From the NCBI GenBank assembly GCA_024195265.1, contig JAJLRJ010000005.1, positions 34,853,036 to 34,917,035 of the forward strand: DNA of 64,000 nt, written 5' to 3'. Position 1 is the stretch's first letter. Each line of letters opens with the position of its first letter. The DNA is from Dendrophyllia cribrosa (taxonomy: Eukaryota > Cnidaria > Anthozoa > Scleractinia > Dendrophylliidae). Below, one piece after another: positions 1-8,778 of this stretch. The translations under genes and the position numbers were made by a program. A model generated the notes under the pieces. That model was not told the origin of the DNA, searched no databases, and worked only from the letters and a program-made list of their open reading frames with translations.

Positions 1-3000
1 ATGTTCACACACGACACGCAATCAATTTACGCTTCACATTCGAGTTACGAAACACTGAAACCGAGGAGTTAAGAATGTTTTATCAAAACAACCACAACAG
101 TCGTTGGCTATCCACTCTTTCCGAGACACGACAGTGGCTGCAATCCCATGAAGAGCTTCGTCTTAAAAACGCAAGACTCAACAGGCCTGACACCAAATGG
201 GTTTACGAACGCACTGCCCTGCTTGATGTCAAAGTCATGCTGGATCGACAACCCTTGCAAATAGGTCTCGGGCGTCTTCCTGATTGGATTCGCAACAAAA
301 GAGAAGTCATTGCCCTTGACAATTTCAACGACAATCTTTGTCTCTTTCGTTGCTTGGCTGTCCATCGAGGAGCTCGTAGAGATGACAACACTCGCAGAAC
401 CAGGGAACTCGCAGAAAGCTTCTTCGCAGTTTATCCGGGGCTTCGAGGCCAGCTAAATTTGCGGCACTTCTCCAAAATCGAAATGCATTTCAAGCAAGGA
501 ATTGCCGCATATCTTGTTCTCCCCAATGGTGACTTCATTTTATCTCACACCCCTGCGAATTACGACAAGGTGGGCGCTTCAACCATGACTGTCGGTATTC
601 ATGAGGGCCACTCCTTCTTGATCACCAATATCAATAAAGTCACAAACAATTACACTTGTGGCGAGTGTGGTGGGAGGTTCACACGGGCTGATAACTTGAA
701 GCGCCACTCCAAGACGTGTACTCGAGGTCACACCAAAATCGACTGCCCCGGGAAACGTGTCCTCCCTCCGGAGTCAGCTTTTGAGAAAGCCTTTTACCCA
801 GAAGGTGGTTTCGGTGTCAAGGCAGTGTGCTGGCTGGAGTGGGAGGCGAAGCAGCGCGACATTCACATCCACCATCACAGATGCGGCCATGGCGGTGAGA
901 GCTATATTTGTGGGGCTCCAGTCGACGGCTATCACCCAGAAAGCAAGACAGTTTTCCAGTTCCACGGTTGTTTCTGGCACGGTTGCGAGGAATGTTACCC
1001 CGAGGGAACGAGGGACGAAGGTGTCTATACTGACCGAAGGGGCAATACAATCACAAGGATGGTTGCTTACCAAAAGACTCTGCAACGAACTCAGTTGCTT
1101 CGAGACGCTGGGTACAATGTGGTGGAAAGGTGGGAACACGAACAGCCTTCCCCCTGGTGGAATGACCGTTGCCCACAGAAAAGAAACAAAACATATCCCC
1201 ACGCGATCGTCTACGACTTCGAAGCGTACCAGGACAAGACCAAGGCAGCTCGCCCGACACGCGATCTCTCTTATGAAAGCGAGCATGTGCCCATCTCAGT
1301 CTCCATTGCCGACACGTTGAACCCTGAGCCTGAGTACATTTGCTCCAAAGATCCTGACGAGCTTATTGGGCTGTTTTATGCCTCCCTGGAGCGGCGAAGC
1401 GCAGCCATCCGAGAGGATGTGGCTGGCTAATATAGGCCCCCAGACCTTGAGAATCTTCCTGAGAAGCAACTCAAGCTCATCGACAAATGGTGCAACCAAG
1501 TGCCTGTGGTCGGCTTCAACTCAGGCCATTACGATCTCAAGCTTATCCGCAAGTACTTTGTTTCTCATTTCGCTCAAGAGAACGGGGTCTTCGCCGCGGA
1601 GAAAGAGGGTCGAATCATGTTCATCAACACTCCCAGCTACAAGTTCTTGGACATCATGAATTATTTGGCCCCAGGCATCACGTACGACAAGTGGGTCAAG
1701 ACGTATGGAGCGACACAGACCAAGTCCTGGCTCCCATACGAGTGGTTTGACAGCGCTGACAAGCTGGATTACCCTGGTCCTCCCCCATACGAGTGCTGGT
1801 ACTCACAGCTCAAAAACGCCTTCGTTTTTTTCTCCAAAGGAGCACGAAGAATGCAATCGCCTCTTCCACGAGGAAGGCATGAAGACATTCGGAGACTGGC
1901 TGGAGTATTACAACAATCTAGACGTGTCTCCCTTCCTCGAAGCTCTCCAAACGATGAAGAGCTTTTACACGGGCCTCGGGGTTGACATCTTCAAAGACGC
2001 GGTCTCCTTGCCAGGAGTATCAATACAATACGTCTTGCGAGGCTCATTGAGAGGGGGGCGCAATGCTCCAGAACTATACGCCCCCGGCCCAGAAGCGTAC
2101 TCCATGCTGAAGGGGGCTGTGGTTGGCGGGCCAAGCCTGGTCTTCACCCGCAAACACGTGCGCGGCGAAACCCGCATCCGTTCTCACAAAGACGACTTAG
2201 CCCGCATCACGAAACGGATTGTGGGGTTCGATGCTAACTCCCTTTATCCAAGCACGATGCTGCAGGAGATGCCCTGTGGTAAAGAGAAGGTTGTGCATTA
2301 CAACGCCCCGGAGCAGGCAGCGAGAGTTCTTGAAATGAATCTGAATACAGGCAGGTGGTTCGGGTTTGCGGAAGTGGACATCGAAGTCCCTCGAGAGTTC
2401 GAAGAGTTTCCACCGCTCTTCATCAACCAAGCAGTGCCTAACGAATGCGTTCCACAGCATATGCACGATTACCTCCAAGAAAGTGGCCGAACCCGCTTTC
2501 CCGGCCAGAAAAAGCTTCTGGGTGTACTGTCAGCGAAAAAGATGCTGATCTACGCACCCCTCTTGAAATGGTATCTCAACAGCGGGCTCAAGATCACGGC
2601 AGTCTACCGCACGATCGATTACAACCCTAAAAAGCTCTTCGACTGGTTCGTTCGCGAGGTCGCCGACAATCGAAGGAAAGGCGACGCTGACAAGGATAAA
2701 GCACTGCTTGCTGAAGTGTTCAAGCTCCTTGGCAACAGTGCTTACGGCAAGTTCATCGAAGCCGTGGAGCGCCAGACAAGAACGTTGTACACAACTGACG
2801 AGGACGAGGTCGACAAGAATCTCCGCTCACCCTTGTTCGATGATCTCGAAGAGATCGGAGATGCCTACAAGATCGAGCTGCGCAAGCCAAAGGTCACAAT
2901 CGACCGCCCTTTTCAAGTGGATATTGTTGTGTACCAACTTGCCAAGCTCCGCATGCTGGAGTTTTATTACGACTTTCTAGATTACTTCATCGACAGGCGC

Positions 3001-3486
3001 GACTTCGAGCTCATCCAGATGGACACGGACAGCATGTACTTCGCTCTTGCGCACGACACTCTGGAAGAGGCCGTTCGCCCGGAACTTCTCGACCAGTTCG
3101 AGACGGAGAAGAATAATTGGTTGGCGTGGGACAAGTAGAGCGGCAGAGAGCCGGGCTTGTTCAAGCTTGAGAAGGAAGGCACACGGGCCATCGCCCTGTG
3201 CAGCAAGTGCTATTACGTAGAAAACGAGGCTAGCGGAGAGGCCAAGATGTCCTCCAAGGGCGTCAACAAGAAGCAGAACGAGCTTCGCTGGGAAAGGTAC
3301 GAAAGTGCCCTGCAGGGGAGCAGGGACATGGCCACCAACAGGGGCTTTCGAATGCACAACGGGGCCATGTTCACATACGAGCAGCACAAGCTGGGCCTTT
3401 CCGCTTATTACGACAAGCGTTGGGTGCTGCCAGACGGCATCCACACAGAACCAATCGAGTTTCACAACCCAGCTGGTGGTAACTGA
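1..3486 (+). pseudogene. POLB: Protein-primed family B DNA polymerase, element 1 (5' partial, broken)
   Basis: This is the replicase of a Polinton/Maverick element, which would copy the linear element DNA from a protein primer. The reading frame is already open at the left window edge, so the N-terminus lies outside. In order I see a C2H2 zinc finger (about 650-720), a nuclease-like segment with the motif FQFHGCFWHGC (about 950-990), exonuclease motif I YDFEAY (about 1210), motif II GFNSGHYD (about 1510), and polymerase motifs DANSLYPS (about 2230), NSAYGK (about 2735) and MDTDSMYF (about 3020). It is broken by an in-frame TAA at 1428-1430, a frameshift at a T run at 1825-1831, and an in-frame TAG at 3136-3138. 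Its 3' end overlaps the convergent integrase gene by 25 bases. It belongs to a different polymerase subfamily from those of elements 2 and 3, although the neighbouring integrase is nearly the same. Confidence 0.93.
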
Positions 3487-4451
3487 GTGCCCGGTGGCAC
3501 AACCATCAACTCCTCACGAACAAACCCTCTCTTGGGTCTATCGTAAAGGTAATACACGACAGACGCATCTGGCTTGGTGACAACCTTCTCAATGTTGTAG
3601 ACCTTCAAAGACCAGAGCGGATCAGTCGCACGCCTTCCACCGTCCTCAAGCTCACCGGGATAATAAAGATATCTTACACTCACCCAGGGAGGGAGCTTCT
3701 TCTCCTTATCCCCCACAGGCCTAGCATATGGTGTCGCAGGCTTGGCTGATATTGCTTTCTCTTTGATTGCTTGAGCGGGCTTCTTGCCAGTCAGCCGGGT
3801 CACTTCATTGTTCAAGGCCGAGACAACATCTGGTAATCTTTTAACCCAAGCAGTCGACCGGCCAGAGGGCATATTCATTTCAACGGCATACTGATAACCA
3901 AACAACCTTTCAGCCAGGGTGCGATTGAATCTCTCAACTATCGCTTGGTCTCTGTGGATATCAACCCGCCCGCGACGAATGGTCGTTTTGTTATACTCCA
4001 TGGCCTTAGTCACAGCCCCCATAAACTCTTTCCCAGGGTCAACTTGCAAGAGTTGAGGCCACTTCAAGGGCCCCTTCCTGTAAATCTTCTGAAATGCCCT
4101 TGAGACTTCTTCAGACTTTTTCGAAGTTAGAGGCTCTGCTGCTTTGTAACGGCTAGCCACATCCACAAGTGTTAATGCGTATTTGTAAACCTTTCTCCCA
4201 TGAGGAAGTTTGTCGTGGGGCAGGAAGAGAAGATCTGCTTGATGCACTGCATTGGGTGATGAGACATCAAACTTGGGTCGAGGGATATGGCGTGGCGCTG
4301 GGAGGTAAACTTGCCAAAGGGCTTGTTTGACCAGCCATTTCTTTGCGACATCATCAGAGACCTTGGCCGCTGCAGCTAGCTTTTTCACAGGGGCAAGACC
4401 TTTTCAATACCCTTTCGGACTGTAATAGATCTTTGAGAGTTTCGCCTCCAT
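3462..4451 (-). pseudogene. INT: Retroviral-type DDE integrase, element 1
   Basis: This is the integrase that would insert the element into host DNA. The acidic triad is visible in HQADLLF, LLQVDPGKEF and AIVERFNRTL, followed by a basic C-terminal region. The intact homologue in element 2 (17691-18683) fixes the start at 4451: translation from there reads 15 residues, then meets an in-frame TGA at 4404-4406 where the homologue has tryptophan. A shorter open frame restarts downstream and retains all three acidic residues. A TATATA motif lies just upstream of the start (about 4455-4462). The gene converges on the polymerase and their 3' ends overlap. Confidence 0.92.
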
Positions 4452-4469
4452 AGGGGTATATATGTTTGT

Positions 4470-4907
4470 TTACAGAAAGCGATAAGCCGCATACCCACCC
4501 GCAAGCAGGGTGCCTCCAATGAACACAAGTTCACCATTCTGCTGTTGTGGGCTGGGCTTGTAGAAGTCCGAGAACTGAGGCTCTTTGTAGTCTTTGATTT
4601 GTTTATCTAGTTGTGTTTGGTGCATCTGATTATACAAGACCAGGGCTTGGTCGGTGGTTTGGAAGTTTTTGCTAGCTTGGTGTTTAATCCGATCGTTGGC
4701 TGCAATCCAGTCGAGGAGCTTGGTGCGGTCCTTCTGGTATTTGGCATAAGCCGCTTGGTATTGTTCAAGGGCTTTGTCATGTCGGATTTTCTCATCCATT
4801 GCTGCCTTTCCGCTATCACCAGCCAGATATTTCGCTAGATAATTTCCACCCGTGAAAGCTGCCGCATTAAGAATAGCACTGAGGCCCATTATTGCAATCG
4901 AAGCCAT
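4470..4907 (-). CDS. Small membrane-anchored protein A, element 1
   Basis: A 145-residue protein of unknown function, conserved in element 2 (18696-19124). It has a hydrophobic N-terminal segment (about residues 3-27) with GGNYLAKYL just after it, a long polar and probably helical middle rich in K, D and Q (about 35-105), and a second hydrophobic segment at the C-terminus (about 127-145). This layout suggests two membrane contacts around a soluble helix. It lies in the late gene cluster between integrase and the capsid genes, with a TATACATAT motif about 10 bases before the start. A virion membrane or internal structural role is possible but is only inferred from position. Confidence 0.75.
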   Translation of the reverse strand: MASIAIMGLSAILNAAAFTGGNYLAKYLAGDSGKAAMDEKIRHDKALEQYQAAYAKYQKDRTKLLDWIAANDRIKHQASKNFQTTDQALVLYNQMHQTQLDKQIKDYKEPQFSDFYKPSPQQQNGELVFIGGTLLAGGYAAYRFL

Positions 4908-4985
4908 TGTGGTCGTGTGTATACATATGGTTTTACATGTTGGTGCGATGCTGTGTGATGCTGCGCTGAGCTATGCTGCCAGGAT

Positions 4986-5207
4986 TTACATATTGTCTGG
5001 GAGTATTTTCTGGTCCTCAAGATATTTCTTCAGCGCGATGCTGCCAGCCATGACGGCTGTGAACTTGACGTAATTCATTAAGCTTGCACTGGGGTCGGCA
5101 GTTAAGTTTTCTTTGATGGTCTTTTTCCCAATAAAACCAATACCGGAGACAAGTCCAGTGATTGTCATGGCGTCGAGGATAGACTTCACAAGCTTGTTGT
5201 CAGACAT
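4986..5207 (-). CDS. Small membrane protein B, element 1
   Basis: A 73-residue protein of unknown function whose homologue in element 2 (19143-19364) matches along its whole length. It begins MSDNKLVKS, has a hydrophobic glycine-rich segment (about residues 14-28), a lysine-rich patch, then a second hydrophobic stretch (about 45-60), and ends in a charged tail DQKILP. The start is preceded by TATACATAT at about 5219-5228. Its start region overlaps the end of the next upstream frame by about 20 bases. Conservation in two diverged copies supports a real gene. Confidence 0.75.
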   Translation of the reverse strand: MSDNKLVKSILDAMTITGLVSGIGFIGKKTIKENLTADPSASLMNYVKFTAVMAGSIALKKYLEDQKILPDNM

Positions 5208-5755
5208 GATTTGTGTGCAGTATACATATGATTTTGTTTTTTATTCCATTTTTTTAATTCCTTAATTCCTTGTCTTACCGGAATTCGAGATGGGGGTGTG
5301 TTTGCTGGTGTGTTTGCTGGTGTTGCTGGTCTTACCGGAATTCGAGATGGGGGTGTGTTTGCTGGTGTGTTTGCTGGTGTGTTAGATTTACGCCCAAGCC
5401 TTTGCATTATGGCTTCGCGTTGGTAATACACACCCGCAACAGAGACAGCCAACCCTCCAACCCCCAGAATATAAAAGATTGAGTTGTTGTTGCTGTCACT
5501 TGTTGTGTCACTTGTTGCACCACTTGTTGTGTCACTTGTTGTGCCACTTGTTGAGGGTGCAGGCTTTTGTGCTTCGGCCTTTTTCTTTGCTTCACGGGCC
5601 AGGCGGTTGCGTTCTGCTAGCCTTTTGCCAGAAGCAACACGGCCGGGATTCTTCTCTGTTGCAGGCTTTGTTTTCGGGGCCTCAGAGGTAACACGGGCAG
5701 GTGTTGGAGTTGGAGTTGGAGTTTCTTCAGGGATCGTCTCGAGTGGTGTGGCCAT
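5186..5755 (-). CDS. Membrane protein C with Thr/Pro-rich regions and a tandem repeat, element 1
   Basis: A 189-residue protein of unknown function, homologous to the 145-residue product at 19389-19826. The N-terminus is rich in proline, threonine and glutamate. A conserved basic block (GRVASGKRLAERNRLAREAK) follows, then a Ser/Thr linker, one hydrophobic segment (IFYILGVGGLAVSVAGVYY), a conserved QREAIM motif, and a C-terminus expanded by an in-frame duplication of 19 codons rich in NTPA. The last 25 or so residues run through the next gene's promoter region and may not be original. A TATATATA motif precedes the start at about 5761-5769. It looks like a single-pass membrane protein with a basic face. 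Confidence 0.7.
   Translation of the reverse strand: MATPLETIPEETPTPTPTPARVTSEAPKTKPATEKNPGRVASGKRLAERNRLAREAKKKAEAQKPAPSTSGTTSDTTSGATSDTTSDSNNNSIFYILGVGGLAVSVAGVYYQREAIMQRLGRKSNTPANTPANTPPSRIPVRPATPANTPANTPPSRIPVRQGIKELKKWNKKQNHMYTAHKSCLTTSL
5274..5387. repeat. 57-bp tandem duplication inside membrane protein C
   Basis: A 57-bp unit starting at 5274 is repeated from 5331. Each unit itself contains 9-bp sub-repeats of the type tttgctggtg. The unit is a multiple of three, so it adds 19 codons without changing frame. The element 2 homologue lacks it. Confidence 0.85.
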
Positions 5756-5831
5756 AGTGGGTATATATATGATTTTTGGAAATGTGACAAGTGTGCTGAC
5801 AGGTTGCTGTCAGGGTTCCAGCCAGGTTCCT

Positions 5832-6422
5832 TCAAGGTTCCTGCGAGGTCACCCCAGGTCCCAGCCCAACTTCATCAAAGCCCTCAAGTGGATAGCCTTC
5901 ACTGTCTCTGGTTGGATGTGTGAGTTGGGGCTCAGGCTCTCGTTCAAACTTGATGTGTTTTGTTGTGATGAGAGCAGCATTGGCAAGCGCCAGCAATCGT
6001 CCGCATCGCATGGAAAGAGCCCCAGCAAGATTTGACAGCTCCTGGTTGATGATGTAGTCGTTCTTGAGTTCTTGCTGCAACTCCTTGATATCATCAACCG
6101 GGATCACCAGGCCAACGCCTTTGGACACGAGCATGATGGCGGAATCAACTAGGGATTCGGTTGTCTTGTTGCCTATGTAGGCCTCGTACCTTTTGCAGTA
6201 CTTCTCAACGTCCTTGTCTGACAACCGCTTGACATGATCGTGTGTGAGCTGCACGCCGATAGCTTCTTTGGCCTTGCCAGTTGAAACAAGGATTGCCAGC
6301 TTCTCACGTTTGGCAGGAATGCCATTGTCACCAACTATCCCTGTGGGAGGTGTGGTTTCAGGTGTGGCCTCCAGCATCTGCATTACTTCGTCAAAAACGG
6401 CCTGGTCTTCATCTGCCATCAT
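5832..6422 (-). CDS. Conserved Polinton protein D, element 1
   Basis: A 196-residue protein of unknown function, conserved along most of its length with 19941-20531. The N-terminal 35 residues are acidic and variable. The conserved core contains REKLAILVSTGKxKEAIGVQ, HVKRLSDK and ESLxDS, predicted to be helical, then a moderately hydrophobic pair of segments (about 90-105 and 128-155). The C-terminus ends in an acidic DSEGYPLEGFDE motif shared with the homologue. The start is preceded by TATATATA at about 6428-6435. It lies in the late cluster upstream of the small membrane proteins. Confidence 0.75.
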   Translation of the reverse strand: MMADEDQAVFDEVMQMLEATPETTPPTGIVGDNGIPAKREKLAILVSTGKAKEAIGVQLTHDHVKRLSDKDVEKYCKRYEAYIGNKTTESLVDSAIMLVSKGVGLVIPVDDIKELQQELKNDYIINQELSNLAGALSMRCGRLLALANAALITTKHIKFEREPEPQLTHPTRDSEGYPLEGFDEVGLGPGVTSQEP

Positions 6423-6443
6423 CAGGGTATATATATGTGTTTT

Positions 6444-6683
6444 TTATTTTTCAATAATTCTCTTGATGTCGGGCAAAAGGGTTTCAAACTCACGTATAAG
6501 CCCCGCCATGGTGTCTGGCATAGAATTCAACCGCAATGGATATCTGTTGAGAAGCATGAGGCGCAGATCTTCCTCACCAGCGGCTTTGATAATTTTGTTT
6601 TGCGCATCAAGTGTGTGTTTGTGCAATTCATCCAAAAGCTGTGAAAGCACAGTGAGCTTGTGTAGACTGGTTGGCGCATTCAT
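6444..6683 (-). CDS. Small conserved helical protein E, element 1
   Basis: A 79-residue protein of unknown function. The element 2 homologue (20549-20788) shares MNAPTxLHKLT at the start, IIKAAGEEDLR in the middle and LLPDIKxIIE at the end. There is no membrane segment, and the composition suggests an all-helical small protein. It lies just downstream of the packaging ATPase on the same strand, with TATATATAT about 5-15 bases before its start. Confidence 0.75.
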   Translation of the reverse strand: MNAPTSLHKLTVLSQLLDELHKHTLDAQNKIIKAAGEEDLRLMLLNRYPLRLNSMPDTMAGLIREFETLLPDIKRIIEK

Positions 6684-6703
6684 GGCATGTATATATATGT
6701 ATT

Positions 6704-7302
6704 TTACATCTTGTACTCAATTCCATACGGGTGCCTCAGAGAGAAAACCAGGTGGGAGAACTTGCGGGATTTGAGCCTTGCAATAAGCTCTTTGTACTCC
6801 TCGTGGGAGAGCTCGCCGACATAGTCTTCGAATATTGCCTTGGTGGTCTTGCTGGAGGGTGTGTAAAAGAGCACGATCGCTGCAATGGTATCACGAAATG
6901 GCTTAGCTATGCTGGTGATCTGCTGAGTCAAGACCCACACGGATATGCCGTCATGCCTTGCGCTGAACCCCAGATTGACCAGCTGACTCGTGCGGCCTTT
7001 GACATCTTTGGAGGCGGCGCAGTCATCGAGAATGAATAAAGTGTTGGTGCATGTGAAAAAGAAGCTCGCCAACTTCAACCAGTCTTCGACTCATGCTGTT
7101 GGCAGACAATCACGAAGATGTGCGGATCGCAGTCCACGAAGCCATCGTATGTCTTGTTCTTGACAAATGTGGGGCAGAATAAAACGATGTAGTCAAAAGA
7201 ACCCTTAAAGGGGCCTCGCAGTTGATTTAGAAGATACTGTGTCTTCCCAGAGTTAGTGGGGCCCACGATTACTGCATTGAATGGCAGCTTTCTTGGTTCC
7301 AT
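6704..7302 (-). pseudogene. ATP: FtsK/A32-type DNA packaging ATPase, element 1 (frameshifted)
   Basis: This is the genome packaging ATPase, which would translocate element DNA into a capsid. Walker A is GPTNSGKT near the N-terminus and Walker B is LFILDD. The two halves lie in different frames: the N-terminal part ends shortly after QQHE and the rest continues in another frame, joining at about 7075-7095. Comparison with the intact gene at 20823-21422 points to loss of one base. The start was chosen at MEPRKLPF by alignment with the homologue. Confidence 0.92.
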
Positions 7303-7459
7303 AACCAACACCTATATTAGTTGGTTTGCAAACTGGTGGGGAGGGTGCCATTGCCAGAAGTCTTTGTATTTTATTGTGTGATAATGGTCCGGTGGACGGC
7401 AGGGGAGCCGGCTTATCATAGAAGTTGATCTTGTTTGTGGTTTGTTGTTTTGTGGCCAT
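7253..7459 (-). CDS. Small ORF overlapping the ATPase start, element 1 only
   Basis: A 68-residue frame starting MATKQQTTNK directly after a long TATATATATATA tract (about 7470-7485). It overlaps the first 50 bases of the ATPase gene in another frame. Element 2 has no equivalent: there the promoter leads directly to the ATPase start. It could be a real small gene, a lost N-terminal extension of the ATPase, or leader sequence, so I score it low. Confidence 0.35.
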   Translation of the reverse strand: MATKQQTTNKINFYDKPAPLPSTGPLSHNKIQRLLAMAPSPPVCKPTNIGVGYGTKKAAIQCSNRGPH

Positions 7460-7485
7460 GGGGCTGGTGGTATATATATATATAC

Positions 7486-8736
7486 CTAGTACTGTACAGA
7501 ATGCAGCTGCTTGTCCATAATATTCATCTGTGAGTCTGAGATGGTGAAGATGTGGCAGTTTGCGTTTCCCGAGCCTGTGCCGTTTCGTTCGATCTCGAGT
7601 TGCACGCCATCCTGTGTGTTGACGAGCCGTTGGCCGTTGCCGTGCAGGGCTGTGTCAGCCATGGACCGCAGGTCAATCCAGAGCCCAAACTTTTTGCCTG
7701 TGAGATATTTGGTCAAGTTCATGTTAGGCCTGCCTCGCGCGTGTGGCTTGAAGTATCGGAAGATTTCATTCCACATGTCAGTACCACTGATGCCGTCGTT
7801 GTAGATCCTGTTTGGAACACCGTTGACTGTGACCTTCACTTTGGCGATGTCGGGATTGAAATAGTTCTCAGAATCCCTGACACCCGCTACATAGGGATTG
7901 TTGAACAGCAAGAGGATGCCCTTGAGAGACTTGCGCTGTGGGTTAACCCGAAGATTCAGCCGAGTGTCACTGCCTTTTGAGAAGGGATGCACCCGATCTC
8001 GCATTACGAGGTCATAAGCGAACTCCTTGCCACTAGTGTAAGCGCTTGTTGCATCGTCGGCCAGCTCCTTACTTCTGATCGTCTCATACTCCAGCTGGAT
8101 GTTTTCTAACTTGTGCACGAGCTTGCTTGTGTCTGAGCCACGGACAACTTGGTTTGCTGGGGCAAGGGTTAGTTCGAAGACCAGATCGTTATATAACGCT
8201 TGAGGATATATGATTCCGTGATCAGTTAAGAATTGGTGATCCAGTTTGATGCGATACTTATTCTTGTATATTGTCTCCAGCTTGGTTTCCGCATCCACCC
8301 CGGATGACTTCTTATCACCAGAACCAGAGCGGATCTTACACAAATCCACACTCTGGATGCCATCCATAAGCATATTTTCCCGCTCATCGGTTGATTTGAA
8401 TAGGTCTTCGAAGATCTTGTAGATGTCGTACCCAACAGTGTCCTGGACAGTGGTGGCGGCAAACTTTACAACAAACCTGTCTACCAGGGCCCGAGAAACA
8501 TTTTGCACGAGATAGTTGTTTGCATGGCCCCCGGCTAGGTTGATGTTGAACACCAGTGCAAGTGAGCCGGAGACGATTACATCGTGCTCGCCCAGCTTAG
8601 GCACCGAGACGTACAGCGTCTCACCGGGGTTTGCCTCAGATGGGTTGAATGGTATGCGCTTGACGGTTCGCTCTGCCTTCATGGCGCCCAGTGTCTTTTC
8701 ACTGTGAGATGGAAGTAAATTCGGTTGCACGGCCAT
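7486..8736 (-). CDS. MCP: Double jelly-roll major capsid protein, element 1
   Basis: The 416-residue major capsid protein, expected to form pseudo-hexameric capsomers. It is uninterrupted here. Features shared with the broken copy in element 2 are an N-terminal MKAERTVKR segment, NNYLVQNVSRALVDR, VGYDIYKIFEDLF, LDHQFLTDHG, the RLNLRVNPQRKSLKGILLLF strand near the second jelly roll, and a C-terminal DSQMNIMD. The length is within the range for Polinton/adintovirus capsid proteins. It lies directly upstream of the packaging ATPase, the usual context. TATATA lies immediately before the ATG. The identification rests on family resemblance and gene order. Confidence 0.85.
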   Translation of the reverse strand: MAVQPNLLPSHSEKTLGAMKAERTVKRIPFNPSEANPGETLYVSVPKLGEHDVIVSGSLALVFNINLAGGHANNYLVQNVSRALVDRFVVKFAATTVQDTVGYDIYKIFEDLFKSTDERENMLMDGIQSVDLCKIRSGSGDKKSSGVDAETKLETIYKNKYRIKLDHQFLTDHGIIYPQALYNDLVFELTLAPANQVVRGSDTSKLVHKLENIQLEYETIRSKELADDATSAYTSGKEFAYDLVMRDRVHPFSKGSDTRLNLRVNPQRKSLKGILLLFNNPYVAGVRDSENYFNPDIAKVKVTVNGVPNRIYNDGISGTDMWNEIFRYFKPHARGRPNMNLTKYLTGKKFGLWIDLRSMADTALHGNGQRLVNTQDGVQLEIERNGTGSGNANCHIFTISDSQMNIMDKQLHSVQY

Positions 8737-8778
8737 GGTATATATTTGTGTTTTTAAAATTTATATTTATATATCATC
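8737..8778. promoter_or_regulatory. Divergent TATATA promoter region, element 1
   Basis: The 42 bases between the start of the capsid gene (-) and the coiled-coil gene (+) hold TATATA-type motifs facing each way, each within about 15 bases of its start codon. The corresponding space in element 2 (22716-22776) has the same design. Confidence 0.55.

Noticed and set aside
774..1286. 170-codon minus-strand frame inside the element 1 polymerase
   Set aside because: It lies opposite conserved polymerase motifs and has no domain or promoter; a shadow of the + strand gene.
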